The notes under the pieces: generated by a model
Databases searched by the model: none
The model's input: the letters and a program-made list of their open reading frames with translations, nothing else
What the model was told of the DNA's origin: nothing
Made by a program: the position numbers and the translations under genes
In this document: positions 7,433-12,826 of the stretch, piece after piece
How positions within the stretch are numbered: the stretch's first letter is position 1
Layout of the letters: each line of letters opens with the position of its first letter
NCBI GenBank assembly: GCA_013335665.1
Contig: JAAXVE010000013.1
Location: 1 to 12,826, forward strand
DNA: 12,826 nt
Source: Candidatus Falkowiibacteriota bacterium
GTDB taxonomy: Bacteria; Patescibacteriota; Patescibacteriia; Patescibacteriales; GWE2-39-37
Direction of reading: 5' to 3'

Positions 7433-7461
7433 TTGACAAAATTACTATCATGTGCTATAGT
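7433..7461 (+). promoter_or_regulatory. Orphan plus-strand promoter (candidate small RNA)
   Basis: A perfect -35 TTGACA (7433-7438), a 17-bp spacer and -10 TATAGT (7456-7461), with a TGC extension at 7453-7455. No plus-strand coding gene follows before the terminator at 7520-7557. Confidence 0.75.
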
Positions 7462-7467
7462 ACAATG

Positions 7468-7557
7468 TCAAGATAAAAATAAGATCAAAAAAAAGCCCAA
7501 AAGGGCAAACCCAATATACAAAGGTCCAGCGCAAGCCGGGCCTTTCTTCTTTTTTTT
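7468..7557 (+). ncRNA. Candidate small RNA of about 90 nt
   Basis: A transcript started by the promoter at 7433-7461 would run about 90 nt to the terminator at 7520-7557. It contains an A-rich 5' half, a short GCCC-AAAA-GGGC hairpin (7495-7506), a single-stranded linker, and a strong terminal hairpin. That hairpin is an 8-bp stem with one G-U pair, an A/C mismatch, two G-C pairs and a GCAA tetraloop, followed by a U-rich tail. No credible ORF exists; an ATG at 7465 closes after three codons. It matches no RNA family I recognise. It lies between eno (minus) and the histidine kinase gene (minus), antisense to neither. A regulatory RNA is the simplest reading. A decaying gene remnant is the alternative. 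Confidence 0.5.
7520..7557 (+). terminator. GNRA-capped Rho-independent terminator of the candidate small RNA
   Basis: AAAGGTCC (7520-7527) pairs with GGGCCTTT (7538-7545) with one wobble. An A/C mismatch, a GC/GC clamp and a GCAA tetraloop (7531-7534) complete it. The tail has T7547-7548 and eight T at 7550-7557, so it is oriented for the plus strand. Confidence 0.8.
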
Positions 7558-7589
7558 AAAAAATTATCCAAACTAATATTGGCTCAAAC

Positions 7590-7618
7590 AAAAAGCCGGC
7601 ATCTCAATTGATGCCGGC
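7590..7618 (-). terminator. Terminator of the hybrid kinase gene
   Basis: A perfect 9-bp stem (GCCGGCATC at 7595-7603 and GATGCCGGC at 7610-7618) with a 6-nt loop is followed on the minus strand by five T (7594-7590). It begins a few bases after the kinase stop codon. Confidence 0.88.
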
Positions 7619-7623
7619 GCTGG

Positions 7624-10179
7624 TTATTTTTTCGACAAAAGATCATTCGTCAGTTCTTTCAGCTGCTCCACGCCGATTGGCTTGGAAAGCACATGGCTGA
7701 TGCCATACTCCGCTTTCTCGTCGTCTGAGACGACCACCCCCCAACCGGAAACGACAACTACCAGCATATCGCCATACAGACGATGCACTGTAGCGGCAAG
7801 CTGCCACCCATTCATCCCTTGCATACCTATATCGGTAATCATCAAATCATATCTGTTTTCCGAAAGCAGCTCTAGCGCTGTTTGTCCGCTTTCTGCAACG
7901 TCAGCAGAATGTCCCAATTTGCGCAAAAACATTTTGCCGAGATTTCTTATGGCAGATTCATCATCAACCCACAAGACTCGCAACGAGCCATGAGCCTGAT
8001 TTTGTACCTCGTTTCCATTACCGTAAGCTGATTTGCAGAAAGGAAGGACGATTTCAATCGTCGTGCCCTTGCCAGGCGCGGTCTCTTTGACAAAAACCGT
8101 GCCGTTATGATTTCGTATGATAGAATAAACATTGCTCATGCCGAAACCTCTGCCTATTTCCAAACCCTTGGTCGAATGAAAAGGCTCAAAGACGCGCTTC
8201 CTCGTCTCATCGTCCATACCCATTCCCGTATCATAAATTCTCAAATACACTTCTTTTTTAGTGGAATAGACTCCGGTCTCCAGAGTAATTATCCCGCCGT
8301 GCGGCATGGCCTCGATCGAGTTCTTAATTAGATTGTACAAGGCACTGCCTAATGCACCGCGATCGCCGTCGATTATCGGCGTCTGGTCATACCTCTTAAT
8401 GAAAGAAATAACAGCACCCTGCCTTTCTGCCATATTTTTCCAGAGAGGTTTTGACTGAGCCACTACGTCATCCAACACTTCTTCAATCTGTAATGGCCGC
8501 AACTCGCCAGTCGTTCTTACCGAAAACCTTTGCAAGCTTTGCACTCGTGCTGCAGCGTCCATGACGCCTTTTTGCGCGATAGCAAGAAATTCGGCCGCCT
8601 CCTCGGGCAAATTCTCCACCAGCATAGCCATCGCAACATTTCCGAGGATTATCTGCAAACTGTTATTGTAGTCATGGGCCACGCCTTCGGCCAGCTGACC
8701 GATTGCACTCAACCTTTCCGCGCTAACCAATGCGTTCTGCATGGCCTTGCGCTCGGTAATATCATGGTGAAAGGCGACTATGAAAGGCTCGCCGTTCTGG
8801 CATATCAAGCTCGAACTCACTTCAAGGCAGATTACATGCCCCTGTTTGTGAAAGTGACAGACCTCGAAGGTCAGCTTTTCGCCCCTGATTACCCTGCTTG
8901 CGCGCTCGTGGGTCAGCTTAGCGGTTTCCGAAGTATCCAAGTCGCTCAAACGCAACGACAACATCTCATCAACTGAACAGCCGTGCATGGCTGCGAACGA
9001 GGCGTTGACTGCAGCCAATTTCAAATCGCGATCAATGATTGCGATGCCGACATTTGACTCCTCGAACAGTGCTCTGAATTTCGCTTCGCTTTCCTGAACA
9101 GCCAAAGCTGTCTGCTTCTGGCTCGTGATGTCAGTAATGAAACCATGCCAAAGAACTGAGCCGTTAGCTTCTAGCTCGGGCATGGCGCTGACCAGATGCC
9201 AACGCTCTTCGCCTCCTGGAAGCTTCACCCTGTACTCTTGGAACCATGGCGATAACTCAGAAGCCGACTTTCTAATCGCGGCTGCCACATCACCCTGGTC
9301 ATCTGCATGCACCATTGAGAAAAAAAGCGAAGCATCATACTTAACGTCATCCAATTCCACCCCGCAGATATCCCTGATAGCAGCGCTGGCGTACGGGATA
9401 CGAGAAGAACCGCTCGGACTCAACACATATTGGAACACCATCCCTGGCAAACGGCTAGCGATTTTTTCCAAACGTCCGAACGCATCACGTTTCCACTCTT
9501 CGCACTTTTTCCGCATGATGGCCATGCCAATGTGATTGGCAATCATTTCGAAAAGCTCGATATTCCGAAGCGTGAAACGATTTTTCCGACGATCGCTAAA
9601 CTGCAGTAAGCCGATAATCTTCTCTTTGCTCCTGATCGGGATTAAAGCAACAGATGAGTAACGCTTATAAATGCAGGCGTCACGCTTCCTGATCATCGGA
9701 TCCTGATCGGGTGGCACACCCTGCAGTTCTGACGAATCAATACTCCAGAAGCTGCCACCAAGAGTAAACAAAGGATTGCCTTTTTCAATCTTGCCTGAGA
9801 TTATCAAACCACAGGTGCAACCAATAATTGCATTCCCATCCTCGTCACTGCACAGGTTGCCGCAGGTGTCGCGAACTATCAGCGAATCTTCAGTAAGAAG
9901 AAATTCATGGGAAAAACCCTTCTGATAAAAGTAGGGGTAATCGCCGCTGACCTGCAGGCGCAGTCCGACAGCGTCGAAACCTGTGCTGGACTTAAGCAGC
10001 CCAAGAACTTCCTTGATCGACTCATCCAACGACTTTCCCGATTCATTTAACATGCTGATGACCTGCAGACCAATCTCGCGGAATCTCATCGAGAATTCAT
10101 ACTCTTCGAGGTGAGTGGCAAGTTGCCTCCTAACCTCATCCGATACATCGCTTCTTTCCAAAATACTTGTTAATGGCAT
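7624..10179 (-). CDS. Soluble hybrid histidine kinase (GAF-PAS-PAS-HisKA-HATPase-receiver)
   Basis: A cytoplasmic two-component sensor kinase of 851 residues with no membrane segment. Domains: a GAF domain (about 41-222), a PAS domain (about 234-354, ending WHGFITDIT), a second PAS (about 362-478, ending FHHDITERK), a HisKA dimerisation domain with phosphoacceptor His502 (GVAHDYNN), a HATPase domain with N box Asn620 (NLIKNSIEA), G1 Asp650 (DTGMGM) and G2 GRGFGMSN, and a C-terminal receiver with phosphoacceptor Asp783 (LMITDIGMQG) and Lys833. The GAF holds Cys106, 110, 121, 123 and 169, an arrangement (CGNLC...CTCG...C) I recognise from other bacterial GAF kinases. It may bind a metal or sense redox (inference). 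I chose ATG 10179 because GGGGGTG precedes it; a TTG at 10215 lacks such a site. No response regulator is adjacent, so the final output is unknown. Confidence 0.92.
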   Translation of the reverse strand: MPLTSILERSDVSDEVRRQLATHLEEYEFSMRFREIGLQVISMLNESGKSLDESIKEVLGLLKSSTGFDAVGLRLQVSGDYPYFYQKGFSHEFLLTEDSLIVRDTCGNLCSDEDGNAIIGCTCGLIISGKIEKGNPLFTLGGSFWSIDSSELQGVPPDQDPMIRKRDACIYKRYSSVALIPIRSKEKIIGLLQFSDRRKNRFTLRNIELFEMIANHIGMAIMRKKCEEWKRDAFGRLEKIASRLPGMVFQYVLSPSGSSRIPYASAAIRDICGVELDDVKYDASLFFSMVHADDQGDVAAAIRKSASELSPWFQEYRVKLPGGEERWHLVSAMPELEANGSVLWHGFITDITSQKQTALAVQESEAKFRALFEESNVGIAIIDRDLKLAAVNASFAAMHGCSVDEMLSLRLSDLDTSETAKLTHERASRVIRGEKLTFEVCHFHKQGHVICLEVSSSLICQNGEPFIVAFHHDITERKAMQNALVSAERLSAIGQLAEGVAHDYNNSLQIILGNVAMAMLVENLPEEAAEFLAIAQKGVMDAAARVQSLQRFSVRTTGELRPLQIEEVLDDVVAQSKPLWKNMAERQGAVISFIKRYDQTPIIDGDRGALGSALYNLIKNSIEAMPHGGIITLETGVYSTKKEVYLRIYDTGMGMDDETRKRVFEPFHSTKGLEIGRGFGMSNVYSIIRNHNGTVFVKETAPGKGTTIEIVLPFCKSAYGNGNEVQNQAHGSLRVLWVDDESAIRNLGKMFLRKLGHSADVAESGQTALELLSENRYDLMITDIGMQGMNGWQLAATVHRLYGDMLVVVVSGWGVVVSDDEKAEYGISHVLSKPIGVEQLKELTNDLLSKK

Positions 10180-10207
10180 CTCGCACCCCCGGAATATTTT
10201 TTCTCTT

Positions 10208-10224
10208 TTATGCAAATGGCATAA
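10208..10224. repeat. Inverted repeat in the kinase leader
   Basis: TTATGC (10208-10213) and GCATAA (10219-10224) form a perfect 6-bp inverted repeat with a 5-nt spacer. It lies in the mRNA leader of the kinase gene, between the promoter and the ribosome binding site. It could be an operator or an RNA hairpin. Confidence 0.4.
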
Positions 10225-10273
10225 GCATCTACCCTATATTATTATTCCTTTGAAACAAAGAACAGTAGGCCTA

Positions 10274-10303
10274 ACTTTACCCATTTATAAGCCATATTGT
10301 CAA
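10274..10303 (-). promoter_or_regulatory. Likely promoter of the hybrid kinase gene
   Basis: On the minus strand, a perfect -35 TTGACA (10303-10298), an 18-bp spacer and a weaker -10 TAAAGT (10279-10274). Transcription from about 10267 would give a leader of nearly 90 nt, holding a CTTTG/CAAAG hairpin at its start (10248-10260). The remainder of 10304-10496 is AT-rich; I see no gene in it and no convincing plus-strand promoter. Confidence 0.5.
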
Positions 10304-10496
10304 ATACGCGCATTACACCCAAATATTTTCAAACCAAGCAGATAAAAATCGAAATTTACCAAAGCATCGCGCCAATGCTAAAAAAACAGAAGTATAAAAC
10401 TTAATGCAAATTTAATAAGGAAAGAGCTAAAATATAAATAAATTACATTAGCGTAAAAGGAATGATCCATTGCGTTGCTAAATAACAATTAACACT

Positions 10497-10874
10497 ATGA
10501 ACACTATAGAATACTTCGAAATCCAGGCTGACAAGCCGAGTAAACTTTTGGATTTTTATAAAAAAATCTTCGGCTGGACCTTTATCCGCGAAGAAAACGT
10601 GCCACTGGAATACTACCGCATAGAAACTGGCGGCATCCGAGGCGGGCTGCTGAAACGGCCAGTTATGACTCCTCCAATGGAATACGGAACTAACGCCTTC
10701 ACCTGTTCGGTCATGGTAAATGACTTTGACCTGATAGCTGATAAGATAATCAAAGAAGGCGGCATTGTGGCCATGCCGAAGTTCGCCATCCCCGGGCGCT
10801 GTTGGCAAGGCTACTTCGTCGACCTAGACCATAATGTCTTCGGAATTTTTGAGCCTGATGAAAAAGCGGCATAG
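10497..10874 (+). CDS. VOC-family (glyoxalase/bleomycin-resistance fold) protein
   Basis: A single-domain VOC protein of 125 residues, the usual size. It starts with the typical first strand and helix IEYFEIQADKPSKLLDFYKKIFGW, with Glu8 at a usual metal-ligand position. TGGIRGGLLKR follows in the first half, and the second half ends in the conserved GYFVDLDHNVFGIFEPD. VOC proteins act as glyoxalases, dioxygenases or resistance proteins, mostly as metal-dependent dimers. The sequence does not show which substrate applies. It is the only plus-strand coding gene in the window, divergent from the kinase and convergent with the carotenoid-like operon. No Shine-Dalgarno sequence precedes ATG 10497, and the leader is AT-rich. 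Confidence 0.85.
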   Translation: MNTIEYFEIQADKPSKLLDFYKKIFGWTFIREENVPLEYYRIETGGIRGGLLKRPVMTPPMEYGTNAFTCSVMVNDFDLIADKIIKEGGIVAMPKFAIPGRCWQGYFVDLDHNVFGIFEPDEKAA

Positions 10875-10892
10875 AGTACGATTTAACTAATT

Positions 10893-10924
10893 AAAAACAA
10901 GGTTGAGTGATCGACCTTGTTTTT
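10893..10924. terminator. Bidirectional terminator between convergent genes
   Basis: AAAAACAAGGT (10893-10903) pairs with ACCTTGTTTTT (10914-10924). It is extended inward by a G-U pair and two Watson-Crick pairs to a GTGA (GNRA) loop on the plus strand. T-tracts on both strands let it serve the VOC gene (plus) and the membrane-protein gene ending at 10980 (minus). Confidence 0.88.
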
Positions 10925-10979
10925 AATCAAATATTTTACTGAGAAAAACGCAACGTTCAAATCTTGCTGAGTGCTTGTA

Positions 10980-12041
10980 TCATTTCAGGGCGGAGTTAAG
11001 GATATCATTCAGATGTTCTTGATGGCTATCGGCCCTACCCTTAACAGCTTTTAAGAAATAGATCGTTTTCTGATTCACCAAATAAGGCAGGAAATGGATC
11101 AACAAATGCAGAAAAAGACTACCGAAAGAAATAAACGCTAAAATCGGCATCTCGCGATAAATCCCAGCGGAAAAAATAGCTACCATAAAAAACAGATGGA
11201 GACCGGTCAAAGCCGTGAAAGACAATAAATCGAAATTCCTCAGAAAACATCGTCTATATTTGACCAAGGACCAAACAACTATGTTTACAAGCTCGGTCAT
11301 AATAACTGCGAAGAATATGGCCTTCCAGAAAACTACCTGTGGATCGAAAAGTATGGCAAAATCGGGATTGTAACGAAACTGAAGAAAAGTTGTCCAATTA
11401 TTAATTTGATAAGGCAGGATCACGATAACGCTAAAAATAGTAAGGCCAATCATTAATCCCACATAAGACAATATGGGCGATAAAAGCATCAGCAACTTCG
11501 TTCCCGTCCGTTTGTAATTCAGCGTCCTAATAAAACGAATCAGGAAGGAAAAAGATAAGACGACCAGGATCCAGCCGATAAGATTCTCGAACGGCACGCC
11601 ATACCATTCCTTATCCAAAGGTATTGTCCAATTCCAGAAACCAAGGCGAATAGCAACAGTGTCGATGGCCAGGTCAAGGATGACGGCCGTAAAGGCGTCC
11701 ATGAAGGGACGCAAGGTCCATGGTATGTTGTACTGATCACTCAGCAGCATAGCGCAATAGATTATCACTGCCCAACCCAAGCCGATAGCAACTGGTACGT
11801 TCGCCAGATTAACCAAGAAATTAGGACTGTACGAATAAGTATGAGCAAGATAGGTATTGCCAATCTCTAGCATCATCCCAAAGACAGCACAACTGACAAT
11901 TTCAAATAGACGTAAGAAATTGCGCTGATAAGCTTCGCGGACAAATATCATGATAAATGAAAGGAAGCCGAGAAATTCGAATATGAGAAAATAATTTGCT
12001 TTGAACATTGCTTTGATCAGTATGTGAAAAATCGCCTCCAA
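10980..12041 (-). CDS. Polytopic membrane protein resembling carotenoid-biosynthesis (CruF/DUF422) family
   Basis: An integral membrane protein of 353 residues with about eight or nine hydrophobic segments (near 17-34, 46-62, 81-100, 113-131, 152-170, 183-210, 240-260, 270-292 and 297-320). The middle carries features I associate with the CruF/bacterioruberin-hydratase family (Caroten_synth, DUF422): Glu59-Ile-Gly followed by a Tyr-rich stretch, NVPVAIGLGW (81-90), LDLAIDTVA with Asp123 and Asp127, FWNW (135-138), and WYGVPFENLIGW (146-157). Members hydrate C=C bonds at carotenoid ends, but the substrate here is unknown and the C-terminal half is less familiar. The start is uncertain: a TTG at 12041 overlaps GGAGG (12038-12034), and the first ATG is at 12008. 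It follows the preceding gene by 12 nt and should be in one operon with it. Confidence 0.65.
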   Translation of the reverse strand: MEAIFHILIKAMFKANYFLIFEFLGFLSFIMIFVREAYQRNFLRLFEIVSCAVFGMMLEIGNTYLAHTYSYSPNFLVNLANVPVAIGLGWAVIIYCAMLLSDQYNIPWTLRPFMDAFTAVILDLAIDTVAIRLGFWNWTIPLDKEWYGVPFENLIGWILVVLSFSFLIRFIRTLNYKRTGTKLLMLLSPILSYVGLMIGLTIFSVIVILPYQINNWTTFLQFRYNPDFAILFDPQVVFWKAIFFAVIMTELVNIVVWSLVKYRRCFLRNFDLLSFTALTGLHLFFMVAIFSAGIYREMPILAFISFGSLFLHLLIHFLPYLVNQKTIYFLKAVKGRADSHQEHLNDILNSALK

Positions 12042-12053
12042 TATTAATAAAAG

Positions 12054-12638
12054 CTAGGCAACTTTCTTGAATGCTTCGTGGTCGTTGAATTTCTCGTTCC
12101 ACTCTTCAGGATTGCCATAATCAGCAAAGTCGCTGTACCAGCCATGCCTGGCTTTGACCCGTTTTGCAGCCTTGACCGGACACCAGTATCGTTCAGTCCT
12201 TGCTCCGATCTCGCCAGCGAAAGCGAATAAGCCGTTCACATAGCTGCAATAAATGCAATTGATCTTTTGGATGACATTAAGATAGTCAAGAAATTGACGA
12301 TCATATATTATGTATTCACTGCGTTTAACCGGCGGTATGCGATAGAGCGGCAAAGCAGTCCAATTATAAATGGAGATAAACAGATCAAGTATTACCGTCG
12401 GGATAATCATCATATAGATGAAAGGCATGGACAAAAGATGCCTAAGACTGTGCGGCACGACATACTGCCAAGTTGGGATGCGCCAGTTCTTGTTGCGCGC
12501 CCTGAATTTTTCAATGAAAATTATTCTCTGCTTATTTATCGAAAAGCCGTACTTTTCTGCTAAGCGGGCGTGCTCTTTTTGCAACGCGTTATTCAGCTGA
12601 TCTATTTTTGCCATCAATTCTTTGATTTTCGACTTCAT
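12054..12638 (-). CDS. Conserved membrane-associated protein of unknown function with Cys motif
   Basis: A 194-residue protein. The N-terminal 30 residues are charged and likely a coiled coil. One strongly hydrophobic segment spans about 72-92, preceded by the motif VPHSLRHLLSMPFIYMM. After the membrane come DRQFLDYLNVI, NCIYCSYVNG with Cys128 and Cys131, and RTERYWCPVK with Cys153, which together could form a metal or disulfide site (inference). I recall very similar VPHSLRHLLS...NCxYCSYxNG...RTEQYWCPIK proteins in proteobacteria without an assigned function, so the family seems widely spread; this is from memory. It precedes the carotenoid-like gene by 12 nt. No Shine-Dalgarno sequence precedes ATG 12638 (only A-rich sequence). 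The leader upstream is about 120 nt and contains a possible small ORF. Confidence 0.78.
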   Translation of the reverse strand: MKSKIKELMAKIDQLNNALQKEHARLAEKYGFSINKQRIIFIEKFRARNKNWRIPTWQYVVPHSLRHLLSMPFIYMMIIPTVILDLFISIYNWTALPLYRIPPVKRSEYIIYDRQFLDYLNVIQKINCIYCSYVNGLFAFAGEIGARTERYWCPVKAAKRVKARHGWYSDFADYGNPEEWNEKFNDHEAFKKVA

Positions 12639-12679
12639 TTTTTATTCTTATAGATAATTTGGCATGCCCGCATAAAACA

Positions 12680-12757
12680 TCAAAGCGGAAACCATTTATT
12701 AAAATTATGATTTGCTTGGGGTGCACCTGTATTGATATCGCGCGATGCACTTTTCAT
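12680..12757 (-). CDS. Possible leaderless 25-residue small ORF
   Basis: ATG 12757 lies 8 nt after a perfect extended -10 element, so transcription would begin at or next to the start codon. The reading frame runs 25 codons (MKSASRDIN...NKWFPL) to a TGA at 12682-12680, 41 nt before the next gene. The product would be a mixed-charge peptide with no signal or membrane segment. It may be a small protein, or a leader peptide affecting the downstream operon. Chance is a real alternative for 25 codons. A 10-bp palindrome (12737-12746) lies inside it. Confidence 0.35.
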   Translation of the reverse strand: MKSASRDINTGAPQANHNFNKWFPL

Positions 12758-12764
12758 ATACGTA

Positions 12765-12773
12765 ATTATAGCA
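12765..12773 (-). promoter_or_regulatory. Extended -10 promoter of the Region 8 operon
   Basis: On the minus strand, TGCTATAAT (12773-12765) is an exact extended -10 element. The -35 region overlaps the T-tract of the preceding terminator and shows no TTGACA. Transcription would start at about 12758-12757. Confidence 0.7.
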
Positions 12774-12789
12774 CGAGTTTCTTACTAGT

Positions 12790-12818
12790 AAAAAAGCACC
12801 TGACTTGCTTCAGTCAAA
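12790..12818 (-). terminator. Terminator of an off-window minus-strand gene
   Basis: On the minus strand, TTTGACT (12818-12812) pairs with AGTCAGG (12805-12799), including two G-U pairs. A short TGC and six T (12795-12790) follow. It marks the end of a unit that lies beyond the right edge. Confidence 0.6.
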
Positions 12819-12826
12819 CTAGGATA

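Noticed and set aside
8530..9535. Two plus-strand open frames of 136 and 148 codons
   Set aside because: Both are antisense to the PAS and HisKA coding region of the hybrid kinase and resemble no protein family.
10180..10215. TTG start for the kinase, adding 12 residues
   Set aside because: It falls inside an inverted repeat and has no ribosome binding site, whereas ATG 10179 follows GGGGGTG.
10462..10485. Seven-codon upstream frame before the VOC gene
   Set aside because: The purine-rich AAAAGGA abuts the ATG with no spacing, and frames this short are expected by chance.
10443..10808. A 121-codon minus-strand open frame
   Set aside because: It covers the VOC gene in antisense; the plus-strand frame has clear VOC motifs and this one has none.
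1..12826. CRISPR arrays, insertion sequences, tRNA/rRNA genes, prophage genes
   Set aside because: No regularly spaced repeats, transposase or integrase motifs, terminal repeats or tRNA-like folds were seen on either strand by eye.

Overview
The window reads as a compact bacterial chromosome segment, most likely from a Candidate Phyla Radiation (Patescibacteria) genome or a similarly streamlined lineage. This assignment is an inference. It rests on the mix of divergent but intact housekeeping enzymes (ArgRS, enolase, cofactor-independent phosphoglycerate mutase), the many genes without a Shine-Dalgarno sequence, and small Cys-rich proteins of a kind I associate with that group. No phage, insertion sequence, CRISPR array, tRNA or rRNA was seen. 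All genes lie on the minus strand except one VOC-family gene and one candidate small RNA.

Region 1 (19-1774): a three-gene minus-strand operon. It encodes an ECF-type sigma factor, an overlapping three-pass membrane protein with an extracytoplasmic domain, and a small exported Gly/Cys-rich protein ending in an EF-hand-like loop. The layout suggests an envelope-sensing or metal/stress regulon. The sigma gene's extended -10 element is placed so that the mRNA would start at the ATG, i.e. be leaderless.

Region 2 (1919-2434): a lone Cys-rich 123-residue protein with its own strong promoter, a good ribosome binding site, a terminator and an upstream perfect 14-bp palindrome.

Region 3 (2436-4355): argS, with a consensus sigma-70 type promoter, a tandem 10-bp repeat across the predicted transcription start, and a strong bidirectional terminator.

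Region 4 (4456-7334): eno-gpmI, a two-gene glycolytic operon catalysing the consecutive 2-phosphoglycerate steps. The genes are joined by a TAATATG stop/start junction.

Region 5 (7335-7623): an intergenic block. On the plus strand it holds a complete promoter and a GNRA-capped terminator about 90 nt apart with no gene between them, a good candidate for an undescribed small RNA. On the minus strand it holds the terminator of the next gene.

Region 6 (7624-10303): a large soluble hybrid histidine kinase (Cys-containing GAF, two PAS, HisKA, HATPase, receiver) without an output domain or an adjacent regulator gene.

Region 7 (10497-10924): a plus-strand VOC/glyoxalase-fold protein, sharing a bidirectional terminator with the convergent minus-strand operon.

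Region 8 (10980-12826): a minus-strand operon of a conserved membrane-associated protein of unknown function with Cys motifs, then a polytopic membrane protein resembling the CruF/DUF422 carotenoid-biosynthesis family. In front of them lies a possible leaderless 25-codon small ORF, directly after an extended -10 promoter. A terminator from an off-window gene closes the window.

Three promoters (sigma gene, small RNA, Region 8) share the core GTGCTATAnT.
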